From Allolobophora icterica (lineage: Eukaryota > Annelida > Clitellata > Crassiclitellata > Lumbricidae): DNA of 64,000 bases. Numbering within the stretch: position 1 is the stretch's first letter; every line of letters starts with the position of its first letter. Shown piece by piece: positions 52,841-64,000 of the stretch. The translations under genes and the position numbers were made by a program. The DNA lies in assembly GCA_963556255.1 (NCBI GenBank), contig CAUVYU010000004.1, positions 1 through 64,000 of the forward strand, given 5' to 3'. Below the pieces are notes generated by a model, which searched no databases, was not told the DNA's origin, and saw only the letters and a program-made list of their open reading frames with translations.

Positions 52841-53223
52841 AACATTGGCAAAACCGCAGCATGGAACAAAGTTAGATAGTTTTGAAAAGTAAATAATGTT
52901 GAGTACAGTGTTTGGGAAATAGTCTCTATTGTCTTTCAGTGGAAGACAGTACTAGTGATTCTGGGGACGCCATGAATAAAGTTTTATGAACTGGTGGTAA
53001 AAGAGCCCAAAGGACGTGACCTTGATTGTTCTTATTAGATGTAAACTCACATTACCATTCTAACAAGTCACAAGATCAGCTTGCAACATCATGCCAAGAT
53101 ATGAAAGCAAAACTTGCTCACCAATGCCTAAGATTCCTCGTTCAGCCAAAAGGACATATGCCATACTAATACAAGCTTAATTACTTGCTAAACATGGATA
53201 TCTGTGAGGTGGAAAAACGTTAC
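52841..53223. other. Unassigned sequence (downstream intron side of the GUSB-like exon)
   Basis: No recognisable exon of beta-glucuronidase follows here, although the donor at 53223-53218 points into it on the minus strand. Mixed composition; no repeat recognised. Confidence 0.4.
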
Positions 53224-53464
53224 CTTCAGTGTGTACAAGTAACCATTCATGGTATATGGCCACCACAGATGTGCATCTGGAATTGTCAGCTGCCCAGCCA
53301 ATCCACTTCCATGCGCCACCATTGTTCAATTTCTGTCCAGGACCTCGACTGACACGTCCAGCAGTTCACTTGAGTCTATGTTGTTGTGTCCCAGAAAGTG
53401 TAGTTTCTCAGATTCAGTCGAGTCTTCACCTTGAGTTTTTGTCTTGACTTATAGACAAGAGCGC
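53224..53464 (-). pseudogene. Beta-glucuronidase-like exon (human exon 5 region), disrupted
   Basis: On the minus strand an acceptor (atattttttttgcag) precedes 53464, and a donor (CTGAAG|GTAACG) follows 53224. The translation includes LDVSVEVLDRN, then VAHGSGLAGQLTIPDAHLWW and PYTMNGYLYTLK. This corresponds to the part of animal beta-glucuronidase (GUSB, a lysosomal glycosidase that removes glucuronic acid from glycosaminoglycans) around [20 protein letters not shown] in human: the jelly-roll/immunoglobulin-like middle of the protein, before the catalytic barrel. Two lesions are visible: a one-base loss near 53445-53453, needed to join the first codons (ALVYK) to the rest, and an in-frame TGA at 53328-53326 just after LDRN. 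The exon therefore cannot encode a working protein. Only this exon and the preceding one are present; the catalytic region is absent. Confidence 0.8.
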
Positions 53465-54436
53465 CTGCAAAAAAAATATCTCAACATCTGAACCATGCTA
53501 TGTCACATGCTTCGTTAGCTGAAATAGCCTGTCAAAAGATATTTGGTTATAGAATGCCACATCTAAACCATCACTGAGCAAATGGTGAACTAAAAGCATT
53601 AGTAACAAATAAGCAAGCAAACTAGAAATCAAACGCAACCGTGTTACTCTATTTTCATTATTTTACATTATGATAAATCTATTAACACACATATTGAGAC
53701 CATTTGCTATCTCACAACTAATAATCTAATGTTTACACATAAATAATTACATGTGACGTAACACAGGACCGTTACTCGTACCTGCGATGCTTCCACCCGT
53801 ACCCGACCCATGAAATGCCTCCCTGACCTGTACCAGATCAGGGGTAGTACATGTCGGGTACGAGTAAACCTGGAGAATCCAATACGAACAACATAGAATG
53901 CTGTTTTAAAACAAACCATATGGCATCAGCTTACAAGTCTCTTTCAACAGTTGCTGGTAGTCACTTTAGCAACGCTAAAAGAGTTAAAAACATTTCAGCT
54001 GAACAGCAAACATTGGCTGGAATGCTTTTCCTTAAACTGCATTATGGAACATGGTTTAGCAACCAGAAGACTTGGAACTGGTTGCACAACATTGATAATG
54101 CAATCAGAGAACCGAAATGACCTCCTGACAGAAGACAGAAAGTTGTGTTGGTAGTTCACGCTATACATTCAGCTACTGTGCCCCACATGGTATGTACCAA
54201 AATCTAAACCATGCAACTCGTCACCCTGGCCAAAGCAGTACCGTTTCCATTACCCTGTCAACTGCGCCGGTCTTGAGCTCATCATCAAAGTGGAGATATG
54301 CCTCTAAGTGTGTCTGGGCCATCCGGCCATCCGACGTGTCTCTTCCAGCTTGTCCAGGGCATGGGGCTGGATATCAGGGCTCAGCAACTCAGGTCACTAG
54401 AATAGTTCTGTGTACAGATCTGAAATGAACAAATAC
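53465..54436 (-). other. Intron between the two GUSB-like exons
   Basis: A 972-bp interval with a GT (aaaag|gtatttg, minus strand) at its 5' edge and an AG at its 3' edge. It contains a ~96-bp inverted-repeat element (53772-53867) and a GC-richer piece (about 54200-54400) that matches nothing I recognise. The open frames at 53851-54120 and 54192-54428 on the plus strand are antisense to the gene fragment and look like chance. Confidence 0.6.
53772..53867. repeat. Small inverted-repeat element (MITE-like)
   Basis: TTACTCGTACC (53772-53782) is the exact reverse complement of GGTACGAGTAA (53857-53867). Internal words (cccgtacccgac / gtcgggtacgag) extend the pairing imperfectly. The 96-bp size suggests a tiny non-autonomous element or a foldback. 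No clear target duplication was identified. Confidence 0.45.
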
Positions 54437-54579
54437 CTTTTGTGCCAACAAAATCTGTGACAATTGTGATGTCGTCAATGTAGGCCACAGGCATAGTGTA
54501 CAGACGAACTTTATGATGTATACCAGCATAACTGAAGAAATCAAACTGAACATTCTGGACAAAGACGTTAGGTGGATAG
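54437..54579 (-). pseudogene. Beta-glucuronidase-like exon (human exon 4 region)
   Basis: On the minus strand an acceptor (gtttccatttttcag) precedes 54579, and a donor (ACAAAAG|GTATTTG) follows 54437, giving a 143-bp exon with no stop. It encodes YPPNVFVQNVQFDFFSYAGI, then HHKVRLYTMPVAYIDDITIV and TDFVGTK. Compare human GUSB ...[20 protein letters not shown] then LLYTTPTTYIDDITV; the FDFFxYAG and TYIDDIT motifs are diagnostic. It lies in the N-terminal sugar-binding-fold half. Its last base (g) joins to gc of the exon at 53464 to restore a Gly codon, so the two exons were spliced together in the source gene. Upstream exons (signal peptide, exons 1-3) are not found at higher coordinates. Inferred: a genomic fragment of the host GUSB gene, introns included, was captured by the transposon. 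Confidence 0.85.
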
Positions 54580-55017
54580 CTGAAAAATGGAAACCCAAAG
54601 TAACATTGATATAATATGATGGAATATCGTAACAGCATAAGAGTAAATAGTATAAAATAATACAATGCAAAACAGCATAACACTTATGCAATGCAACGTA
54701 GCAGAGCAATGAAAAAAAGTCGCATAAGTAGAATAAAAGCATTATAACAATGCAAAGTAGTGTGATAATGTGATGTAAAGCAATGGCAAACTTGTTATCC
54801 CTAAAGTGTGGACATGTTTACGTGCTGCTGGTGTACATGCCATACTGCTTAACACAAATGATGAAGTGGTGTTATGTGATCCAATGTAATTAGCTTAACA
54901 TGCCATATAAGTTAAAGCGCTGTATGAGAACGGCAGTATAGTGCTAAAAACTGACTATCAGCATTATCCCCTTTTAAGAATGGCTTGGTTCACAAGCCAT
55001 ATAAAAAAAACGCTGCA
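54580..55017. other. Unassigned, partly captured intron
   Basis: Low-complexity-like runs of gcataa/atgcaa/atgtaa words at 54600-54900. No GUSB exon 3 is recognisable. The overlapping minus-strand frames reaching to 54742 only extend the exon frame through intron and carry no similarity of their own. Confidence 0.45.
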
Positions 55018-55138
55018 TTAATCAATGAACAACTCCATTGGCTACCTCTCTCTGCCCATATTCAATTCAAAGTGCTTATTCTTGTGCTTAAGTCTCAATT
55101 AGGTATTGCTCCACAGTACTTGTGTGATCCAATTCAGG

Positions 55139-55143
<5 letters not shown>
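55018..55143 (+). pseudogene. LINE remnant F: RT C-terminal fragment
   Basis: The plus strand translates as LINEQLHWLPLSAHIQFKVL, then ILVLKSQLGIAPQYLCDPIQ. This is the LHWLPVxxRIxFK(I/V)LxLVYKxLxGxAPxYLxDLI motif of L2/CR1-type LINEs. It is open across the fragment but has no start codon and stops abruptly where the 199-bp minisatellite begins, so the expansion arose at or inside this LINE copy. Confidence 0.8.
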
Positions 55144-56785
<1,642 letters not shown>

Positions 56786-58170
56786 CTCGCCTTTTTTCCT
56801 ATTAAACGGCCAGTTACAACATTTTTTGTGGAAATTTCAGATGTGCCCTAATTCATTTTAGTGAAATACACTAGTGACTTATTTTAAAACTTTTATTTTG
56901 GCTTTAAGTATATATTTGCGGAAATACAAGTTCGTGTTTTCCGTGTTTTCCTGCTGATGACGCTAGTTTTACCAGCGTGTGTCAAGGTGTGACCTCTTGT
57001 AATACATAGTCCCCTTGAAATTGGGTCATCGATAGGAACCCCGATAGCGCAAGTTTGCCCAGTTGATTTCATGTATTTACGGCGTCCCCATGATTCCATG
57101 CGCAGTACGACAAGGGTCCCCGTGCAAAATTAACACAGGGCCCCGAGTGGTTAATCCGGCCTTGATCACAACACCATAAAATAGAAGGAACCGCACATAC
57201 ATACAATTCAAATACCTCACTCTACATTCAACACACGACTGCACTTAAGATACAAAAGCTCGATAACACAACAGAATAATGTCTCACCCGAATTATGACA
57301 TTTACATAATTTGAAACGGAACGAGTTACACATGGCCACATGGCCCTCCTTCCACACCATAGATATATAAACACCCCTTGACTTCTCGCCTACCCGTAAA
57401 ACCATAGATATCTATGCGTAAAACAACCTAGTAAAGCCCCGTATGTAGTGTTCCTTTAGCGCAATAACTCCACACATACGAATAGGGTTTTTACAGCGGA
57501 CATTGTTTTTGTGACAGTTAGAAATAACTTAATTTTCATTTTGAGAATTTTTCGCTCTCTGGGCGCTGTAGCAATTTTGAAATTGCGATAATTATTAGTC
57601 CCGCTAATTACGATGTAGGCCTACATACACGAACATCATGGCTCACAGTTAATTGTTGATAATGCAAACTGTAAAGTCTTGCCACGAGGGGACGTAGGCT
57701 ACCCTTTTTCTACAAGTTTGTAAATATAACTGATGGTAGGCTAATTTATTAATGTAATATAATATTTCATAAAATTATGATGACTTCTTCAGTGCCGTTC
57801 GTTATAATGTAATCAAAAATCAGTTCGAGATTCGTGTTCAGAAATGAGGTGAGGCCAGTTTATGGAGGGGAGAAAGTTAAAGCAACTTGACAAGTCTATA
57901 CTAGCTCTGAATGACGTTAAAGCAAGTCCCAGAAAGTTCAGAACGTGCAGAATTTGGTATGGGCCTACCGACTTCCAAATAAAGCTGTCGACCAACCACG
58001 ACGACCGTTTCGATAGCATGAGCTGTTCAGCTGCGATATCCTATTTCAAAATCAGATTCATCCGTAAGTTACGATGTTAAAAGGTCCGTATGGAAAGAAT
58101 TATTGATAGCGAATACTTAGTTTTAAATTTTTTATTCGTGTAAACATTTATATTCTCCTAGCCAAAATTA
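56786..58170. other. Unassigned sequence
   Basis: No gene recognised. A GC-richer piece at 56930-57170 (ccccgtgcaaaattaacaca, gggccccgagtgg, ttaatccggcc) looks like old transposon sequence but cannot be assigned. Overlapping opposite-strand frames at 57813-58080 have no recognisable similarity. The words taggcctac and gtaggc recur. Confidence 0.45.
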
Positions 58171-58246
58171 TTTTTCATCATTGGATTCGAACCCATCATA
58201 GTACGCACTTACGGCAGATCCAATTCCAGTCGACTAAAGCCGACCA
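58171..58246 (-). repeat. tRNA-like (SINE head) fragment
   Basis: On the minus strand, TAGTCGACTGG (58236-58226) fits a polymerase III A box and GGGTTCGAATCCA (58194-58182) fits a B box, about 44 bp apart as in a tRNA. The acceptor stem does not pair convincingly, so a degenerate tRNA-derived SINE is more likely than a working tRNA gene. Confidence 0.35.
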
Positions 58247-58407
58247 TTGTTATGAACCCATTTGAACCTCTACTTCCGTCGATGTCTTGCCAAGTGTCTA
58301 GAATTCTAAGAATTGTCCCTGCTTATCTAGCCTAATTGTACGTTTGACAATGACAACTGTTATTTTATACATTTCTGTCTTAGAAATGTATAAATAACAG
58401 TAATTGG

Positions 58408-58530
58408 GAGGAGGATAGATAAATGGTAAGTAACACTCATGAAGAGCATTAAACTAGATCTTGTAAAGTCGCGGTTCGATAGGGGGCCTACCCGTAATCC
58501 CCTCTAGAGCGGGTGCCCATTACATGCCCG
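58408..58530 (+). repeat. tRNA-like SINE fragment ending in (TTA)n
   Basis: TAGATAAATGG (58416-58426) resembles an A box and GCGGTTCGATAG (58471-58482) a B box. The following short body (gggggcctacccgtaatccc, gcgggtgcccattac) runs straight into a long TTA tract, a common SINE tail arrangement. The family is not identified. Confidence 0.35.
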
Positions 58531-58602
<72 letters not shown>

Positions 58603-58603
58603 G
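58531..58603 (+). repeat. (TTA)n microsatellite
   Basis: About 23 uninterrupted TTA units (the plus-strand frame reads a long run of Ile). Probable tail of the adjacent SINE-like copy. Confidence 0.95.
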
Positions 58604-59040
58604 TTTATTACATTGTTCCATGCTCGATATGGTGGTAGAACGCTCAAGCAAGTTGAATTGGTGTGTTCATGCGCTTCTTCTTATAGGGTTATCCACGTTT
58701 GTGTTCATGTGTAAACAACATTACAATAATGTAATAACATAATTACCTGGTTATTACAATAATTAAACACATTTCTAATCGCTGTAGTTATCATGGCTGT
58801 AAAGAAAACTATGACCTACATTTTACGTACAAACACACAAAATGCCTGAAAGCAAATAGGGTAGCGGGGCCCAATCATAAATTCTACGGGTGGGTATCAT
58901 TTTACGATGATTCCAATTTAGTCAAATTTTACTTAATATACTAGTTTAAATTGAATATTTTGAAATATTTTTCTTTCCGTTAGAATTATTTTCTTTTAAT
59001 AGATATTTTTATGATGCAATAATTACTACTATACCATTAC
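58604..59040. other. AT-rich unassigned sequence
   Basis: No gene recognised. The frame starting at 58524 runs through the TTA tract to 58742 and is not credible as a gene. Confidence 0.5.
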
Positions 59041-59262
59041 TGGCCCAGTTAGCTACATCGGTAAGAGCGTAGGATGCGGATCGCGGTTCGCTTCCCGAAG
59101 GCGGCTTCTTTTAGAGATTTTGAAAAAAATCTCGGGATACCACGGTCCGTACACGGGGACCTTAATGAGAGAGCATGCGGATCGCGGTTCGCTTCCCGAA
59201 GGCGGCTTCTTTTAGAGATTTAAATCTCGGGATACCACGGTCCGTACACGGGGACCTTAATG
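59041..59262 (+). repeat. tRNA-derived SINE with internally duplicated body
   Basis: TAGCTACATCGG (59050-59061, A box) and GGTTCGCTTCC (59085-59095, B box) mark a tRNA-derived head. The segment from atgcggatcgcggttcgc to acggggaccttaatg is duplicated in tandem at 59074-59167 and 59175-59262. The second copy is 6 bp shorter in the gagatt...aatctc hairpin. It repeats the B box but not the A box. The box spacing (35 bp) is shorter than in a true tRNA. Family not identified. Confidence 0.5.
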
Positions 59263-59808
59263 GAATGGCGCCTATTAAAACTGGCAGCGGCGGTGAAGGC
59301 CCTCACCCGATCAATTCATTGAAAAATGAGCAGGGTCGAGGCCATATTATACGGTCGCTATAGAAAATCGCGTACATTGACATTTACATTAATATGGCTG
59401 AGTTAGGCCTAGCTGAGGGCTTCCTTTCAATTCACGAAGGTGTGGGTTCGAACTTCGAACCCAACTCTAAAGTGAATTTTTTTAAGTCATACAATTTTCT
59501 TAAACTAATGTTCTTCAAACGCAATAGGCCTATTGTAAGAAGATTTTGTTTTATGTAGGCCTAATTGTCACAAGGTTGTGCTTTGTTTATCGTTGCTCAT
59601 CGAAGTTTATAACAATAAATTTTGCAAAATGAATTATTATTTAAAAGATTTTAATGTTAACATTAATTAATTTTTGCCAATAAATTATTAGTTCATTGAT
59701 TAATTATAAACAACATACAAGTTAGTTAAGTTTACAGTTATTTATTTGCATGATCAAATACTAGCATTATAATTTTTTAGTGATAGGCCCTTTAGCATTG
59801 AATTATAA
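59263..59808. other. Unassigned sequence with a perfect palindrome
   Basis: No gene recognised. At 59443-59463 lies a 21-bp palindrome (tgggttcgaa-c-ttcgaaccca) whose left half looks like a pol III B box, possibly another SINE remnant. The remainder is AT-rich; the word taggcct recurs. Confidence 0.45.
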
Positions 59809-59926
59809 TTACCACCCTATAATGTAAGGTGGAAAAAACCACTCTGACTTACTAAGTTCCCACGCTGGCCATTGCTAGGGTGTAAATTCTCTCACATCGC
59901 ACCCTATCAAGTTATTTTCCACCCCT
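59809..59926. repeat. Right subterminal region
   Basis: A shorter and more degenerate counterpart of the left subterminal region. It contains ACCACCCTATAATG, AAGGTGGAAAAAACCAC, TTCCCACG, AGGGTGT, GCACCCTAT and TTTTCCACCCC, the same AGGTG/CCACC vocabulary in both orientations. It lacks the 81-bp tandem units. Confidence 0.7.
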
Positions 59927-59950
59927 ATTCCACCTTTCCCAGTAACAGTG
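59927..59950 (-). repeat. Right terminal inverted repeat of the transposon
   Basis: Read on the minus strand it starts CACTGTTACTGGGAAAGGTG, matching the left end. The second TA target copy lies at 59951-59952, followed directly by the satellite word GGAAGTGATG. Confidence 0.9.
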
Positions 59951-62900
59951 TAGGAAGTGATGCCCTGAGGTGATTTAAGTGAAAAAAAAGTCTTGATGAG
60001 ACTTCAGTCATCAATGACGGTGGGTTTTGTGAAGAAACTTAAAATGGCCACAGTAGGAAATCGAATGGGAACTAGTTGAGTTCTCGACGTCATATCCTGG
60101 CAAATGATGCTAGGTTTTCATATCTGTGCTTGAAAAGTCTACATCTGCGAAACTGCCAAAACGCGGCCACGGGAGGCGAAAAGTTGAAATTGGACAGTTT
60201 CAACAGTGGACAGTTTGAATTGGTATGAGTAGATGTCGATGTTTTCGATGCTATATCGTGGTAGAGTCGTCTTAGTATCCATATCCGTTGAAAAATCGTC
60301 TAAATCTGTCGCCGATTTGAAATGAGGGCAGAAAAGGGCTAAACATGAATAATGGCTGTAGTTTCTTTATTTACGGTGCGAAGTATGGCTTGTAGGTACG
60401 CAAAGTTCCGGATTTTTCGGCCCCTACACGAATCTGTAACTTAAAATGGAATCGGAGCGATTCGGTTTTGGGTCGCAGGCTCGAGCATATTTCCTACCTT
60501 TTAAGCAGGGATTATGCCATGGCTCTGCGCATTTTTTTCGATGTCGCAAATTTCGATGTTTCTCGACGGAATATTGTAGGAAGTGATGCCCTGAGGTGAT
60601 TTAAGTGAAAAAAAAGTCTTGATGAGACTTCAGTCATCAATGACGGTGGGTTTTGTGAAGAAACTTAAAATGGCCACAGTAGGAAATCGAATGGGAACTA
60701 GTTGAGTTCTCGACGTCATATCCTGGCAAATGATGCTAGGTTTTCATATCTGTGCTTGAAAAGTCTACATCTGCGAAACTGCCAAAACGCGGCCACGGGA
60801 GGCGAAAAGTTGAAATTGGACAGTTTCAACAGTGGACAGTTTGAATTGGTATGAGTAGATGTCGATGTTTTCGATGCTATATCGTGGTAGAGTCGTCTTA
60901 GTATCCATATCCGTTGAAAAATCGTCTAAATCTGTCGCCGATTTGAAATGAGGGCAGAAAAGGGCTAAACATGAATAATGGCTGTAGTTTCTTTATTTAC
61001 GGTGCGAAGTATGGCTTGTAGGTACGCAAAGTTCCGGATTTTTCGGCCCCTACACGAATCTGTAACTTAAAATGGAATCGGAGCGATTCGGTTTTGGGTC
61101 GCAGGCTCGAGCATATTTCCTACCTTTTAAGCAGGGATTATGCCATGGCTCTGCGCATTTTTTTCGATGTCGCAAATTTCGATGTTTCTCGACGGAATAT
61201 TGTAGGAAGTGATGCCCTGAGGTGATTTAAGTGAAAAAAAAGTCTTGATGAGACTTCAGTCATCAATGACGGTGGGTTTTGTGAAGAAACTTAAAATGGC
61301 CACAGTAGGAAATCGAATGGGAACTAGTTGAGTTCTCGACGTCATATCCTGGCAAATGATGCTAGGTTTTCATATCTGTGCTTGAAAAGTCTACATCTGC
61401 GAAACTGCCAAAACGCGGCCACGGGAGGCGAAAAGTTGAAATTGGACAGTTTCAACAGTGGACAGTTTGAATTGGTATGAGTAGATGTCGATGTTTTCGA
61501 TGCTATATCGTGGTAGAGTCGTCTTAGTATCCATATCCGTTGAAAAATCGTCTAAATCTGTCGCCGATTTGAAATGAGGGCAGAAAAGGGCTAAACATGA
61601 ATAATGGCTGTAGTTTCTTTATTTACGGTGCGAAGTATGGCTTGTAGGTACGCAAAGTTCCGGATTTTTCGGCCCCTACACGAATCTGTAACTTAAAATG
61701 GAATCGGAGCGATTCGGTTTTGGGTCGCAGGCTCGAGCATATTTCCTACCTTTTAAGCAGGGATTATGCCATGGCTCTGCGCATTTTTTTCGATGTCGCA
61801 AATTTCGATGTTTCTCGACGGAATATTGTAGGAAGTGATGCCCTGAGGTGATTTAAGTGAAAAAAAAGTCTTGATGAGACTTCAGTCATCAATGACGGTG
61901 GGTTTTGTGAAGAAACTTAAAATGGCCACAGTAGGAAATCGAATGGGAACTAGTTGAGTTCTCGACGTCATATCCTGGCAAATGATGCTAGGTTTTCATA
62001 TCTGTGCTTGAAAAGTCTACATCTGCGAAACTGCCAAAACGCGGCCACGGGAGGCGAAAAGTTGAAATTGGACAGTTTCAACAGTGGACAGTTTGAATTG
62101 GTATGAGTAGATGTCGATGTTTTCGATGCTATATCGTGGTAGAGTCGTCTTAGTATCCATATCCGTTGAAAAATCGTCTAAATCTGTCGCCGATTTGAAA
62201 TGAGGGCAGAAAAGGGCTAAACATGAATAATGGCTGTAGTTTCTTTATTTACGGTGCGAAGTATGGCTTGTAGGTACGCAAAGTTCCGGATTTTTCGGCC
62301 CCTACACGAATCTGTAACTTAAAATGGAATCGGAGCGATTCGGTTTTGGGTCGCAGGCTCGAGCATATTTCCTACCTTTTAAGCAGGGATTATGCCATGG
62401 CTCTGCGCATTTTTTTCGATGTCGCAAATTTCGATGTTTCTCGACGGAATATTGTAGGAAGTGATGCCCTGAGGTGATTTAAGTGAAAAAAAGTCTTGAT
62501 GAGACTTCAGTCATCAATGACGGTGGGTTTTGTGAAGAAACTTAAAATGGCCACAGTAGGAAATCGAATGGGAACTAGTTGAGTTCTCGACGTCATATCC
62601 TGGCAAATGATGCTAGGTTTTCATATCTGTGCTTGAAAAGTCTACATCTGCGAAACTGCCAAAACGCGGCCACGGGAGGCGAAAAGTTGAAATTGGACAG
62701 TTTCAACAGTGGACAGTTTGAATTGGTATGAGTAGATGTCGATGTTTTCGATGCTATATCGTGGTAGAGTCGTCTTAGTATCCATATCCGTTGAAAAATC
62801 GTCTAAATCTGTCGCCGATTTGAAATGAGGGCAGAAAAGGGCTAAACATGAATAATGGCTGTAGTTTCTTTATTTACGGTGCGAAGTATGGCTTGTAGGT

Positions 62901-64000
62901 ACGCAAAGTTCCGGATTTTTCGGCCCCTACACGAATCTGTAACTTAAAATGGAATCGGAGCGATTCGGTTTTGGGTCGCAGGCTCGAGCATATTTCCTAC
63001 CTTTTAAGCAGGGATTATGCCATGGCTCTGCGCATTTTTTTCGATGTCGCAAATTTCGATGTTTCTCGACGGAATATTGTAGGAAGTGATGCCCTGAGGT
63101 GATTTAAGTGAAAAAAAGTCTTGATGAGACTTCAGTCATCAATGACGGTGGGTTTTGTGAAGAAACTTAAAATGGCCACAGTAGGAAATCGAATGGGAAC
63201 TAGTTGAGTTCTCGACGTCATATCCTGGCAAATGATGCTAGGTTTTCATATCTGTGCTTGAAAAGTCTACATCTGCGAAACTGCCAAAACGCGGCCACGG
63301 GAGGCGAAAAGTTGAAATTGGACAGTTTCAACAGTGGACAGTTTGAATTGGTATGAGTAGATGTCGATGTTTTCGATGCTATATCGTGGTAGAGTCGTCT
63401 TAGTATCCATATCCGTTGAAAAATCGTCTAAATCTGTCGCCGATTTGAAATGAGGGCAGAAAAGGGCTAAACATGAATAATGGCTGTAGTTTCTTTATTT
63501 ACGGTGCGAAGTATGGCTTGTAGGTACGCAAAGTTCCGGATTTTTCGGCCCCTACACGAATCTGTAACTTAAAATGGAATCGGAGCGATTCGGTTTTGGG
63601 TCGCAGGCTCGAGCATATTTCCTACCTTTTAAGCAGGGATTATGCCATGGCTCTGCGCATTTTTTTCGATGTCGCAAATTTCGATGTTTCTCGACGGAAT
63701 ATTGTAGGAAGTGATGCCCTGAGGTGATTTAAGTGAAAAAAAAGTCTTGATGAGACTTCAGTCATCAATGACGGTGGGTTTTGTGAAGAAACTTAAAATG
63801 GCCACAGTAGGAAATCGAATGGGAACTAGTTGAGTTCTCGACGTCATATCCTGGCAAATGATGCTAGGTTTTCATATCTGTGCTTGAAAAGTCTACATCT
63901 GCGAAACTGCCAAAACGCGGCCACGGGAGGCGAAAAGTTGAAATTGGACAGTTTCAACAGTGGACAGTTTGAATTGGTATGAGTAGATGTCGATGTTTTC
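59951..64000. repeat. 626-bp satellite array, right block
   Basis: The same satellite resumes at TAGGAAG immediately after the transposon, in the same orientation and phase as on the left. There are six complete units and a partial seventh running off the window. Units here match the left-block consensus except for a one-base shorter A run (A7 instead of A8) in two units, near 62486 and 63111. Continuity of phase across the insertion shows that both blocks were one array before the element arrived. Confidence 0.97.

Noticed and set aside
53851..54428. Three plus-strand frames of 67-89 codons
   Set aside because: They overlap the antisense of the GUSB-like intron, overlap each other in different frames and show no recognisable similarity.
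54389..54742. 117-codon minus-strand frame overlapping the GUSB-like exon
   Set aside because: It is in the wrong frame relative to the GUSB reading frame and is mostly intron sequence of low complexity.
57813..58080. Overlapping opposite-strand frames of 68 and 72 codons
   Set aside because: Neither shows a known motif or splice context. Checked as possible GUSB 5' exons and found no match.
58171..59095. Functional tRNA genes
   Set aside because: A- and B-box-like words are present but the acceptor and anticodon stems do not pair and box spacing is off in two of three, so SINE remnants are more likely.

Overview
The window looks like repeat-rich, non-coding chromosomal DNA from an animal, most likely an invertebrate or non-mammalian marine lineage. 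The evidence is short exon-like pieces with consensus splice sites (two resemble animal beta-glucuronidase), L2/CR1-type LINE remnants, tRNA-derived SINE-like pieces and hAT/CACTA-type DNA transposon ends. Nothing looks bacterial: there are no operons and no open reading frame longer than about 125 codons, and the longest ones lie in simple repeats. No intact protein-coding gene is present.

Layout. (1) Positions 1-45818 are one uninterrupted, head-to-tail satellite array of a 626-bp monomer, near-identical throughout. It holds a partial first unit plus 73 complete units, ten of which are a 590-bp variant lacking 36 bp. (2) Positions 45819-59950 are a 14,132-bp insertion with CACTG-type terminal inverted repeats, a TA target duplication and dense subterminal repeats, as expected of a CACTA/Mirage/Chapaev (CMC) DNA transposon. 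(3) Positions 59951-64000 resume the satellite in exactly the same phase, with six more complete units and a partial one. Rejoining the flanks across the TA restores a standard monomer.

Inside the transposon I found no transposase. Its cargo is a patchwork. On the minus strand there are two consecutive beta-glucuronidase exons with a matching splice phase but with a frameshift and a stop codon. Also on the minus strand are two further exon-like segments of unknown origin whose phases also match. At least five LINE fragments lie in both orientations, one of them inside a hAT-like element with 8-bp target duplications. A 199-bp minisatellite has an expanded GA/CAGA tract, and there are tRNA-like SINE pieces and trinucleotide repeats. 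The whole reads as a large non-autonomous element carrying decayed host-gene fragments, sitting in a very homogeneous satellite.

The observations that most deserve a second look are the gene-fragment-carrying CACTA-like element and the coincidence, within 1 bp, between its TA insertion site and the right breakpoint of the 36-bp deletion in the ten short monomers. All family assignments rest on reading motifs by eye; no database search was possible.
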